Below are positions 24,679 through 31,788 of a stretch of 64,000 nt of DNA, one piece after another. Within the stretch, counting starts at the first letter, position 1; every line of letters begins with the position of its first letter. Below the pieces are notes generated by a model that did no database searches, was not told the origin of the DNA, and worked only from the letters and a program-made list of their open reading frames with translations. The position numbers and the translations under genes were made by a program. The stretch is from Bacillus mycoides (GTDB taxonomy: Bacteria > Bacillota > Bacilli > Bacillales > Bacillaceae_G): positions 4,459,001 to 4,523,000 of the forward strand of contig NZ_CP036132.1 in NCBI RefSeq assembly GCF_018742245.1. Direction: 5' to 3'.

Positions 24679-25299
24679 TCATTTTGAATAACTACCAGTT
24701 AACTTCGCTTCAATAATATATCGATCCGGTGCATCTCCTATATAATCAAACGGATAGCAAGTCGTCAGTGTTAATATTGGTTCTTCTTTTTTTATAATAA
24801 CAGTACGATCATCCGCATGGGTAATCCATGTCTTTTGAATTTCATATGTGTAAGTTTTATTATCATACTCTAAAATAAGAGTATCCTTTTCTTTTAACTC
24901 TCCTAAATCTGTAAATACAGTATCTCGATGCCCACTGAGTACAGTATGTCCTCCTCCAGATGGAGTTGTCGTTAAATCGCTAACAAACATACCAACTCCT
25001 TTTTTCAAAGTTGCATCATTCGCTCCCCAATATATAGAAAACTTCTTCTTTATTTTCGGTATATTTAACATCGCTACCTTTTCTCCTTCTTTATGTTCTG
25101 TTTGAGAAGAAGGTACTTGAGACGTTACTGGTGTTTCATATGAAAGTTGATTATCTTGTATATTTTTAAGGCTCTTTATTTCTTCTTTCGTTAATTCTTG
25201 AGCAGAGCTTTTTCCTTTATACCATTCCACAGCGTAATACGATCCCATGAATAGCCCTATGACCATCAATATGATACCGATATAATTGAGTAACTTCAC
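24679..25299 (-). CDS. srtC: Class D sortase (SrtC of B. anthracis type)
   Basis: A protein of 206 residues with one N-terminal membrane anchor, a short linker, and a sortase domain. The catalytic His is in LSGHRDTVF and the catalytic Cys in LTLTTCYPF, with the Arg in PDRYIIEAKL. Class D sortases cleave LPxTA-type signals and join the protein to the cell wall; B. anthracis SrtC recognises LPNTA. The neighbour encodes exactly LPNTA. The GTG at 25299 is chosen because GGAGGG lies seven bases upstream; an ATG at 25314 has no ribosome binding site. Confidence 0.9.
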   Translation of the reverse strand: MKLLNYIGIILMVIGLFMGSYYAVEWYKGKSSAQELTKEEIKSLKNIQDNQLSYETPVTSQVPSSQTEHKEGEKVAMLNIPKIKKKFSIYWGANDATLKKGVGMFVSDLTTTPSGGGHTVLSGHRDTVFTDLGELKEKDTLILEYDNKTYTYEIQKTWITHADDRTVIIKKEEPILTLTTCYPFDYIGDAPDRYIIEAKLTGSYSK

Positions 25300-25317
25300 G
25301 TTCCATCCCTCCATGCA

Positions 25318-25348
25318 AAAAATGGTAGGAATAACCTACCATTTTTAA
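25318..25348 (-). terminator. Intercistronic terminator between basI and the sortase gene
   Basis: The perfect arms AAAATGGTAGG and CCTACCATTTT with a five-base loop are followed by a short T-run on the minus strand. It should reduce sortase transcripts relative to basI. Confidence 0.75.
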
Positions 25349-25388
25349 TATATGAAATTATCCCGTTCTTTATAGAAAAATATTTTAT

Positions 25389-25880
25389 TTATGCCTTAAC
25401 TTTATTACGACGATTCAAACCAAATAATGTCCCTATCCCTACAAGACATGCGCTTAGCGCCATCATTGCTACATTATTTGATGCTGTGTTTGGTAATTTT
25501 TCACCTTGTACAACTGGCTTTGCTACTTCTTTTTTAACTGCATCATTTTTTTGCCCGTCTTTTATCGCTACTTCTTTTTTTGCCATATCACTTTTTAACT
25601 GTTCTTGCGCTATTCTCTTTTTCTCTTCTTCACTCTTTTTCTCGGCTTTTATTGCTTCCTCTTTTTTAGCCATATCACTTTTTTCTTGTACTTGTGCCGC
25701 TTGCTTTTTCTCTATATCATTTTTTTGCTGTACCTTAATTGCTTCTTCTTTTTTAGCTGCATCTTGCTGCATTTGCGCTGATTCTTCCTTTGTTAATGTT
25801 CCGGTAGAAGCACTCGCTACTGAAGAATATCCTACTGTTAAAAGTGCCATTGCACAAATTGGTAATAGTTTTTTTTTCAT
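25389..25880 (-). CDS. basI: LPNTA cell-wall-anchored protein (BasI-like)
   Basis: A protein of 163 residues. Signal peptide 1-25 (ending ASAS), then a Lys/Glu/Gln-rich helical region with repeats of the kind DMAKKEEAIKA (near 43, 70 and 99), then LPNTA at 129-133, a hydrophobic helix and the tail RRNKVKA. This is a complete sorting signal for the class D sortase encoded next. In B. anthracis the equivalent BasI is attached to peptidoglycan by SrtC. The segment EEEKKRIAQEQL (84-95) resembles the extracellular part of the locus kinase. The antisense frame is a shadow. Confidence 0.88.
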   Translation of the reverse strand: MKKKLLPICAMALLTVGYSSVASASTGTLTKEESAQMQQDAAKKEEAIKVQQKNDIEKKQAAQVQEKSDMAKKEEAIKAEKKSEEEKKRIAQEQLKSDMAKKEVAIKDGQKNDAVKKEVAKPVVQGEKLPNTASNNVAMMALSACLVGIGTLFGLNRRNKVKA

Positions 25881-26006
25881 TTTATTTCTCTCCTCTTATA
25901 CGTTTTACATCACTTCGCATCGGATGTATCACTAGAATAAACAACAGATATAAATATAAGATGCAGATGAAATATATTTCATTTAAAGATTTCATTGTAG
26001 AAAAAT

Positions 26007-26038
26007 AAAAAAACATCGCAATATATACGATGTTTTTT
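26007..26038 (-). terminator. Terminator of the 110-residue protein gene
   Basis: The arms AAAAAACATCG and CGATGTTTTTT with a nine-base loop lie 20 bases past the stop codon at 26058. Confidence 0.8.
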
Positions 26039-26057
26039 CGGGTGTGTGTCTCGATAT

Positions 26058-26390
26058 TTATTTGTTACTTTCGCGTGATTGAGAAGTAGAAAGGGCCGGA
26101 GTGATAACTAATTGTCTCGGCTCAGTTTTCTTGAAGTGATTTTTGACGTTACACTTACGACATTGAACGACCCACGCTTTAATAGGATTTGTTAAAATAA
26201 TTTTTTGCCTTTCGTTAGGGGCCTCTTCTTCCAATTTACAACTATCGCTCCACTTACTCCATTTCATTGTAAATTTAGAAGAAGAATGATCGTCTTCTCG
26301 ATCAAACATCTGCAAAAAATCCATTTCTCCAGCTAGTATTACGGTGTTACTAGTTGCTAAAAAAGAAAAGGTCGTCCAATGTTTCTCCAT
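26058..26390 (-). CDS. Hypothetical 110-residue soluble protein
   Basis: MEKHWTTFSFLATSNTVILA opens a cytoplasmic protein of 110 residues with WVVQCRKCNVKNHFKKTEP near the C-terminus; CRKC is a possible metal knuckle. GGAGGG lies only about two bases before the ATG, a tight spacing. It has its own terminator. A TTACA-N4-TGTAA palindrome lies about 130 bases upstream. I do not recognise the family. Confidence 0.6.
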   Translation of the reverse strand: MEKHWTTFSFLATSNTVILAGEMDFLQMFDREDDHSSSKFTMKWSKWSDSCKLEEEAPNERQKIILTNPIKAWVVQCRKCNVKNHFKKTEPRQLVITPALSTSQSRESNK

Positions 26391-26513
26391 GCCCTCCTAC
26401 TCCTTTTTCACATATAGAGTGCCTAAAACTCAATTTACCTAAAATATGCTTGCCTTTTACCTTACACTTATAGTTTATCCAAAACACTACTATGCAACTA
26501 TCGATTTGTCTTA

Positions 26514-26536
26514 CAAATTACCTTACATTTTTGTAA
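26514..26536. promoter_or_regulatory. TTACA-N4-TGTAA operator-like palindrome
   Basis: TTACATTTTTGTAAG (from 26523) is preceded by another TTACA at 26513-26517. The layout resembles the pair of 27-bp motifs at 42606 and 42723, with one extra base in the spacer. It lies upstream of the 110-residue protein gene. Confidence 0.45.
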
Positions 26537-26542
26537 GAAACG

Positions 26543-26577
26543 AAAAAACCTTCACTCTATATACGTGAAGGTTTTTC
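26543..26577 (-). terminator. Terminator downstream of the bcr1-like element
   Basis: The arms AAAAACCTTCAC and GTGAAGGTTTTT are followed by a T-run on the minus strand. It would end transcripts of the gene at 26721-26942 after they cross the repeat element. Confidence 0.75.
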
Positions 26578-26582
26578 ATTTC

Positions 26583-26722
26583 TTATCCCGCATTAACGGG
26601 CAGTAAGACTCCCACCTCAAAATTCGGCGAATGCGAGGAAGTTAGGTGGGAGATAACTGTCCATAAATGCCCGATTGGTTCAACTAATAATCAGTGGGGG
26701 ATGGACAAAACCCCCACTGATT
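26583..26722. repeat. Folded intergenic repeat resembling bcr1 of the B. cereus group
   Basis: About 140 bases of nested inverted repeats: CGGGCA near 26598 pairs with TGCCCG near 26667; CTCCCACCT near 26610 pairs with AGGTGGGAG near 26644; AATCAGTGGGGG (26689-26700) pairs perfectly with CCCCCACTGATT (26711-26722). The base composition differs from the surrounding AT-rich DNA. It has no open frame. It resembles, from memory, the bcr1 dispersed elements of this group, which are thought to be mobile. It abuts the stop codon of the next gene. Confidence 0.7.
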
Positions 26723-26942
26723 AAAGTTTCACTTTATCTATATGATCTTTCATATCATCAAGTCCAGCTTCTTGCAGCTGCGACATCATACCGTGGGAAA
26801 TTGCGCCTAATACTAAAGTCATTCCAATTAGTGAAATGCGAATTGCAGGTACATCAATTATGTAAGCCAACATGCCAAGAACAATTGTTAAAAGCAATGC
26901 TTTTATAAATGTTACACTTGTATACTGTTTCTTTTTCATCAT
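26721..26942 (-). CDS. Small membrane protein, unknown function
   Basis: A protein of 73 residues, MMKKKQYTSVTFIKALLLTI onward, with two hydrophobic helices and the tail LDDMKDHIDKVKL. AAGGGTG lies upstream; the start could be the ATG at 26942 or the next at 26939. The stop codon lies at the edge of the bcr1-like element, so the element may supply the 3' end of the mRNA. I do not recognise a family. Confidence 0.65.
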   Translation of the reverse strand: MMKKKQYTSVTFIKALLLTIVLGMLAYIIDVPAIRISLIGMTLVLGAISHGMMSQLQEAGLDDMKDHIDKVKL

Positions 26943-27104
26943 AATCACCCTTTATGGAAGCGTTTTCTTAATATAATCAGTATATCATATCATCTGATTA
27001 TTTTGTGGGGGGTTTCTGTAAAAACCTTATATCTTCTTTGACTTTTTTCTTTCTATCCTTTACAGTCGAAATGTTCACAAGTTTTGCACTGTAGGAGGAT
27101 TCAA

Positions 27105-27632
27105 ATGAAAATTGAAATAAAAGACACTTTAATTTCTGAAGAACAATTACAAGAAAAAGTAAAAGAACTAGCTCTTCAAATCGAACGTGATTTTGAAGGA
27201 GAAGAAATCGTAGTAATCGCTGTATTAAAAGGATCTTTCGTATTCGCTGCTGATTTAATTCGTCATATTAAAAACGAAGTAACAATCGACTTTATCTCTG
27301 CATCTAGCTACGGAAATCAAACAGAAACAACTGGAAAAGTAAAACTATTAAAAGATATCGATGTAAACATTACTGGAAAAAACGTAATTGTCGTAGAAGA
27401 CATTATCGATTCTGGTTTAACACTTCACTTCTTAAAAGATCACTTCTTTATGCATAAACCAAAAGCATTGAAATTCTGTACGTTACTTGATAAACCTGAA
27501 CGCCGTAAAGTGGACTTAAAAGCTGAATATGTTGGCTTCCAAATTCCAGACGAATTTATCGTTGGCTACGGTATTGACTGCGCAGAAAAATATCGTAACT
27601 TACCATTTATCGCTTCAGTTGTAACGGAATAA
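27105..27632 (+). CDS. hpt: Hypoxanthine phosphoribosyltransferase
   Basis: A protein of 175 residues with the type I PRTase PRPP loop VVEDIIDSGLTL and the flexible loop SASSYGNQT. It salvages hypoxanthine or guanine with PRPP to IMP or GMP in the cytoplasm. GGAGGA lies before the ATG at 27105. It stands alone, away from tilS and ftsH where the main hpt of Bacillus lies, so it is likely a paralog. A terminator follows. Confidence 0.93.
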   Translation: MKIEIKDTLISEEQLQEKVKELALQIERDFEGEEIVVIAVLKGSFVFAADLIRHIKNEVTIDFISASSYGNQTETTGKVKLLKDIDVNITGKNVIVVEDIIDSGLTLHFLKDHFFMHKPKALKFCTLLDKPERRKVDLKAEYVGFQIPDEFIVGYGIDCAEKYRNLPFIASVVTE

Positions 27633-27634
27633 TA

Positions 27635-27673
27635 AAATAAACTTCCATCAATTATTGATGGAAGTTTATTTTC
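27635..27673 (+). terminator. Terminator of hpt
   Basis: The arms AATAAACTTCCATCAA and TTGATGGAAGTTTATT nearly touch and are followed by TTCT. Confidence 0.85.
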
Positions 27674-27710
27674 TATCACGATTCGTAAAAGACAAAGGGA
27701 GAGAATAAAA

Positions 27711-28613
27711 ATGACAAAGACAAAATTTGAAAAAGTACTCCTCATCGTAAATCCGAAAGCAGGACAAGGTGATTTACATGCAAACTTAACGAAAATCGTA
27801 CCACCACTTGCCGCAGCTTTTCCTGACTTACATATCCTTCATACGAAAAAGCAAGGTGATGCAACAAAATATTGTCAGGAGTTTGCTAGTAAAGTAGATT
27901 TAATTATCGTCTTTGGTGGTGACGGAACTGTATTTGAATGTACAAATGGCTTAGCCCCTCTTGAAACTAGACCTACACTTGCAATCATTCCAGGCGGAAC
28001 TTGCAACGACTTCTCTCGCACACTCGGCGTTCCGCAAAATATTGCAGAAGCAGCAAAACTCATTACAAAAGGACATGTAAAACCAATCGATGTCGCAAAA
28101 GCAAATGGACAACACTTCTTAAACTTCTGGGGTATTGGACTCGTCTCTGAAGTATCAAACAATATTGATGCAGAAGAGAAAGCAAAGCTTGGTAAAATTG
28201 GTTACTATTTAAGCACCATTCGAACTGTAAAAAACGCTGAACCATTCCCAGTAAAAATCACTTACGACGGACAAGTATATGAAGACGAAGCTGTACTTGT
28301 TATGGTTGGAAACGGCGAATATCTTGGCGGTATCCCGTCCTTTATCCCAAACGTAAAATGTGACGACGGAACACTTGATATTTTCGTCGTAAAATCAACA
28401 GGCATTCAGGCGTTTAAAGATTATATCGGAAAGAAATTATTTGAAGGCTCAAATGAAAATGACATCTTCCACGTAAAAGCAAAATCCATTCATATTGAAA
28501 CAGAAGAAGAAAAAGAAGTAGATACAGATGGAGAAAGTTCGCTTCATACACCATGCCATATTGAACTATTACAAGGGCACTTTACGATGATTTATAATCC
28601 TAATGTTGTGTAA
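27711..28613 (+). CDS. Diacylglycerol/lipid kinase (YegS/BmrU family)
   Basis: A protein of 300 residues with the DAGK catalytic domain: NPKAGQG near residue 14, the GGDGTVFECTNGL nucleotide loop near 69, and PGGTCNDFSRTLG near 96. It phosphorylates diacylglycerol or a related lipid at the membrane. GGGAGAG precedes the ATG. The C-terminus is PCHIELLQGHFTMIYNPNVV; a decayed copy of just this end occurs 2.6 kb downstream. Confidence 0.9.
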   Translation: MTKTKFEKVLLIVNPKAGQGDLHANLTKIVPPLAAAFPDLHILHTKKQGDATKYCQEFASKVDLIIVFGGDGTVFECTNGLAPLETRPTLAIIPGGTCNDFSRTLGVPQNIAEAAKLITKGHVKPIDVAKANGQHFLNFWGIGLVSEVSNNIDAEEKAKLGKIGYYLSTIRTVKNAEPFPVKITYDGQVYEDEAVLVMVGNGEYLGGIPSFIPNVKCDDGTLDIFVVKSTGIQAFKDYIGKKLFEGSNENDIFHVKAKSIHIETEEEKEVDTDGESSLHTPCHIELLQGHFTMIYNPNVV

Positions 28614-28646
28614 TAAAAAAAACGAGTGATATCACTCGTTTTTTCT
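28614..28646. terminator. Terminator of the lipid kinase gene
   Basis: The arms AAAAAACGAGTGAT and ATCACTCGTTTTTT. It separates the lipid kinase gene from the convergent DUF2199 gene. Confidence 0.88.
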
Positions 28647-28654
28647 CTTCTAAT

Positions 28655-29164
28655 CTAATTATGTCGTTGTATAATTTTTTGTATTTCTTTAACTCTCTCT
28701 AAAGTAATTCCATTTCTTTGTTCCAGCGCAAGAGGATGATCAGTCGGTTCTAATTCGATGAACGGAGCCATTCCAACTTCTCTTATATGTATATTTGTCT
28801 TTAAATTTAGTGTTTCTGAATAAACTGGTATTTCTACAGATAACCAGCCAAAATAAGGATCACTATTTTCTCGTCCTCTTTTATCCCACTTTTCTAGTAC
28901 TTTATCATAACTTTCTTTACTAAGTGATACCCACACAGTCCAGATAAAACTTTCATGGTAATCAATTATAGGAAGCTCTAAACACCCTCTAATAAAGTAA
29001 TGTTCATCGTCCATTATGCAAAGATCTGATGTTAAATGGAAGCGTTCCTCTCTTTCATGAGGCGCTACTTCATAATAATAATATGGTGCTTCACTTCCGT
29101 AACATAAAGGAAGTGTAAAACGATTCATTTGTATTTTCCCTCCGGATTTTCTTCTTCTTTTCAT
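28655..29164 (-). CDS. DUF2199 protein lacking its zinc cysteines
   Basis: A protein of 169 residues. The DUF2199 core is clear: EAPYYYYEVAPHEREERFHL, TSDLCIMDDEHYFIRGCLEL and SFIWTVWVSLS. DUF2199 proteins usually begin with a CxxCG knuckle; here the matching stretch is RKSGGKIQ, so both cysteines are gone. The ATG at 29164 is kept because the N-terminus still aligns; an ATG at 29128 with GGAGGG upstream is a real alternative. It is the last gene of the immunity-type trio. Function unknown. Confidence 0.75.
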   Translation of the reverse strand: MKRRRKSGGKIQMNRFTLPLCYGSEAPYYYYEVAPHEREERFHLTSDLCIMDDEHYFIRGCLELPIIDYHESFIWTVWVSLSKESYDKVLEKWDKRGRENSDPYFGWLSVEIPVYSETLNLKTNIHIREVGMAPFIELEPTDHPLALEQRNGITLERVKEIQKIIQRHN

Positions 29165-29227
29165 CTCGCTCTCCTATCCATGTCATACACAAAATTTATC
29201 TACATTTTCCAGTGTGTATTAAAATAC

Positions 29228-30049
29228 TTAATCTTCAATATCATCTAATTGAGCCTTATAATATTCATCACACTCTAATGCAGTCGGAAGAATCCCTCTT
29301 CCATCAGGTAACAAAACTCTTAAAACCTCCCGATCTAGCTCTATGAAAGACTTCATACTAACTGGATAGCCTTCAATAATATTTGTGTACTCTATTCCTT
29401 GTTCAAACTTTTTTCCACTCTTTATTTCTTCTATTATGGAACAAAAAACACCATGTGCTACTTCAGGATCCATATTTAATGTTATTTGTAAATCTTGATG
29501 ACTAAAGTTTTCTCTTAGACCATGCGTATGATAATTAGCATGAATACCATCAATATCCTCTGCTAACACGATATGCATGTGCCACCCATACTCTTGTAGC
29601 ATGTTTTCTTCCCATGCATCTGAACCCTCTTCTAAATCTTCATTAAGTAAATTCGGATCATACCACACATCCTCGTAATCTCTAGCAATTAAAAATCTCC
29701 AACCAGGTGGTAATCCTAAATACTTCTTTATTTCAGGTACCCATTCATCAATATGTTGAACGTGTAAAGGAAGAAAGAAATCTTCTTCTGTCCCCATTTC
29801 TTCACCATCCCAAATGTACCAACCTGTCGTTCCGTTTTCTACAGGCATTCGTAACCCATTAATCGGAACGATACCACTTTTCACATTTTGCGCTATTCCT
29901 AATTTCAAGTCATTCGGGGATTCTACATACTCTGCTCTATATTTGTCGCATATACTCATTTGCTCTTTTATGTATTTTTCCATCCTTTTAGCACACTCCC
30001 AAACTTCTGAAATATAGATTTCTTTGCCGAAGCACTCTCTAACTTCCAT
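29228..30049 (-). CDS. Imm33-like domain fused to DUF4262 domain
   Basis: A protein of 273 residues. The first 130 residues include TTGWYIWDGEEMGTEEDFF, LPLHVQHIDEWVPEIKKYLG and GWRFLIARDYEDVWYDP, the pattern of Imm33 immunity proteins. The second half has GIHANYHTHGLRENFSHQDL and later PDGRGILPTALECDEYY, the DUF4262 pattern. Both occur in immunity loci of polymorphic toxins. The ATG at 30049 lies inside the end of the upstream gene (82-base overlap), so translation is coupled. No toxin gene is adjacent. Confidence 0.75.
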   Translation of the reverse strand: MEVRECFGKEIYISEVWECAKRMEKYIKEQMSICDKYRAEYVESPNDLKLGIAQNVKSGIVPINGLRMPVENGTTGWYIWDGEEMGTEEDFFLPLHVQHIDEWVPEIKKYLGLPPGWRFLIARDYEDVWYDPNLLNEDLEEGSDAWEENMLQEYGWHMHIVLAEDIDGIHANYHTHGLRENFSHQDLQITLNMDPEVAHGVFCSIIEEIKSGKKFEQGIEYTNIIEGYPVSMKSFIELDREVLRVLLPDGRGILPTALECDEYYKAQLDDIED

Positions 30050-30747
30050 ACCCCGCACGGATTATAAAATGGATCCTCTTGTTCATAGCGTTCATCTATA
30101 TAATGAGCTAGACGATACATTGGGGAATCTTCTGTGAAACTAATTGTATCTCCATCTTTCAAATTAGGTTTTTCGAATATATTATGTAGGTTAAAATCAT
30201 TTAATAAATCTACAGCTACTTCCGGATCTATTCCTCCGTCTAAAACAACATCTGGTAGATTAAATGCTTGCATTCCACACGAATAATAACCGCCCTCTTC
30301 ATCTCCTACTAAAGTTACAAGGTGTGAGTACATAGGGAATATTTCCTTATCCTCTACAAGCTCTTTCCATTCTTCTTTCGAATAAGCTACACCTGCTGTT
30401 TCAACTTTTAAAGCAAGTCCACCTGCATTTAAGAGTTCCATTCCTACATCAATTACTTCTTGTAACCTCTCTGTATCGTCAACTTTCGCAATAACATACA
30501 CTGTATAAGTATGCTTCTCCAATTCCCGAAGCAATTCTTCATCAAAACGCTCACCGCTTGCATAGAAAAAAGCTTCTCCTAAAGATGTGTCTTGTTCATA
30601 TACATCAATTTCAAAAACAATCTCCTTCTCCTTATGGTGCATAATATTCCCTGCTAACATATAGTCACTCTTACTCGCAACTTCTTGTATTAATTCTTTT
30701 CTATCTTTCCATAAACCAGGTACTCCAATAACGATTTGTGTCTCCAT
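29968..30747 (-). CDS. DUF4261 protein
   Basis: A soluble protein of 259 residues starting METQIVIGVPGLWKDRKELI. The segment YSCGMQAFNLPDVVLDGGID with the later TISFTEDSPMYRLAHYIDER matches my memory of DUF4261. It is the first gene of the trio. GGGAG precedes the ATG at 30747 at good spacing; an ATG two codons upstream is too close. DUF4261 proteins occur near immunity genes and SUFU-type proteins. The role is inferred only. Confidence 0.72.
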   Translation of the reverse strand: METQIVIGVPGLWKDRKELIQEVASKSDYMLAGNIMHHKEKEIVFEIDVYEQDTSLGEAFFYASGERFDEELLRELEKHTYTVYVIAKVDDTERLQEVIDVGMELLNAGGLALKVETAGVAYSKEEWKELVEDKEIFPMYSHLVTLVGDEEGGYYSCGMQAFNLPDVVLDGGIDPEVAVDLLNDFNLHNIFEKPNLKDGDTISFTEDSPMYRLAHYIDERYEQEDPFYNPCGVWKLESASAKKSIFQKFGSVLKGWKNT

Positions 30748-30753
30748 TAACAT

Positions 30754-31174
30754 GCTCCCTTTTCAATTAAAATCACTACAATATTTTTGGATGATAAAAA
30801 AGTGTAGCTGAATTACTTAGCTCATTCTACTAATCTTCTTTGAAATCCTTAAGAAATATGTAACAAATGTTTCTAATATATTGCTCTATATTATCCTCCA
30901 GTTATTTCTATCTTGCGATTTATACTACCTATTAATTAGCGCTACTCACTTTTATTAAAAATTTAATGAATTCTAGAAAGAAACTCAACTAAAAAAAATA
31001 AAATTTTAAAGAAAAATACCTATTCCGACTCTTTACTGACACTTTTCCATTTTCTATTTCATAATCAATCAAAATAAATTACAATATATTAATACAAAAA
31101 CACATTGTAAACAAAGTGTAATATCTACCTTATTTATTAGTATTAAATAAGGTATTCACAAGAAAATCAAACAA
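30754..31174. other. AT-rich gap with no gene
   Basis: About 420 bases with many stop codons in all frames. It holds the upstream region of the DUF4261 gene. No clear promoter, operator or hairpin is visible. Confidence 0.5.
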
Positions 31175-31243
31175 AAAATCCCGTGTCAAATTGAATTATT
31201 ACCAAAGTGTTCAACGATGATTTATAATCCTAAGCTTGTATAA
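31175..31243 (+). pseudogene. Relic of the 3' end of a lipid kinase gene
   Basis: The frame ending in TAA at 31241-31243 reads KIPCQIELLPKCSTMIYNPK then LV. It aligns without gaps to the C-terminus of the lipid kinase at 28613 (TPCHIELLQGHFTMIYNPNV then V); 14 of the last 21 residues agree and the DNA over GATGATTTATAATCCTAA is identical. Nothing of the remaining gene is found. It is on the same strand as the intact gene, with the immunity-type trio in between. Confidence 0.8.
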
Positions 31244-31297
31244 TCACTATTTCACTATAACTTTAACAATTACTAAACTTCGCATTTTTCAAAAAAA

Positions 31298-31308
31298 TAT
31301 AGTATGAT
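31298..31308 (+). promoter_or_regulatory. Probable promoter of ydjO leader
   Basis: TATAGTATGAT contains two overlapping -10-like hexamers (TATAGT, TATGAT) just upstream of the leader hairpin. The -35 region is weak. Inferred from position only. Confidence 0.4.
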
Positions 31309-31316
31309 GAATAAAT

Positions 31317-31353
31317 AAAAGGTTGTTAACAAAACGTTAACAACCTTTTTTGT
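31317..31353 (+). terminator. Leader terminator before the YdjO-family gene
   Basis: The perfect arms AAAAGGTTGTTAAC and GTTAACAACCTTTT with a four-base loop are followed by a long T-run. It begins about ten bases after the predicted promoter and ends about 40 bases before the start codon, so it can act as an attenuator. Confidence 0.8.
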
Positions 31354-31391
31354 TTTTTCTAAAAAACTTTTCAATTTAAAGGAGCGATCAC

Positions 31392-31571
31392 ATGTATTGG
31401 AGAAAAAATGATAAACCTGTAGAAGAACCAGAAGCAATTGCTGTGTGGGAATGCGAAGCAGACGACTGCCTTGGATGGATGCGTAAAAACTTTTCTTTAG
31501 AAGATAAGCCGCAATGCCCGTTGTGTAAAGGCGACATGAAAAGCAGCGAACGATTACTACAGAAGTTATAA
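31392..31571 (+). CDS. Cold-inducible YdjO-family zinc-ribbon protein
   Basis: A protein of 59 residues: MYWRKNDKPVEEPEAIAVWE, then CEADDC, GWMRKNFSLEDKPQ, CPLCKGDMK. Two Cys pairs (CxxxxC and CxxC) form a small zinc ribbon. It matches the cold-inducible YdjO family of Bacillus. AAAGGAG precedes the ATG. A strong hairpin terminator sits in the 5' leader, which suggests attenuation. Function beyond cold induction is unknown. Confidence 0.85.
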   Translation: MYWRKNDKPVEEPEAIAVWECEADDCLGWMRKNFSLEDKPQCPLCKGDMKSSERLLQKL

Positions 31572-31577
31572 TACCTT

Positions 31578-31622
31578 TCCCTCTTTATCTTTTATATACT
31601 GAAAAGATAGAGGATTTTATTT
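31578..31622 (+). terminator. Terminator of the YdjO-family gene
   Basis: The arms CCTCTTTATCTTTT and AAAAGATAGAGG (one mismatch) are followed by ATTTTATTT. Confidence 0.7.
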
Positions 31623-31664
31623 CTCCTTATCTACAGTACAAGTTGCTTCCTAATTATAAATAAT

Positions 31665-31702
31665 GAAAGAAGCAGCTATTACGTAGAATAGCTGCTTCTT
31701 TC
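31665..31702 (-). terminator. Perfect 16-bp hairpin after the first BceAB-type module
   Basis: The arms GAAAGAAGCAGCTATT and AATAGCTGCTTCTTTC have a six-base loop. It lies downstream of the minus-strand permease and contains the stop codon of a 22-codon frame. Confidence 0.65.
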
Positions 31703-31769
31703 AATCTATAACTTCTTCATCGCTATAAATTCCATATAATATTCCCCTAAATTTATCTCTATTCATCAT
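31701..31769 (-). CDS. 22-residue peptide frame after the permease
   Basis: MMNRDKFRGILYGIYSDEEV then ID. AAGGGGG lies just before the first ATG (the second ATG has better spacing), it starts 20 bases after the permease stop, and its own stop lies in the terminator stem. Such placement suits a small gene at the end of the operon, but a chance frame or a gene remnant is also possible. No family recognised. Confidence 0.35.
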   Translation of the reverse strand: MMNRDKFRGILYGIYSDEEVID

Positions 31770-31788
31770 CCCCCTTACTCACTACATA

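Noticed and set aside
25486..25935. 149-codon plus-strand frame opposite basI
   Set aside because: Its Cys/Phe/Ser-rich repeats are the antisense of the Lys/Glu repeats of BasI.
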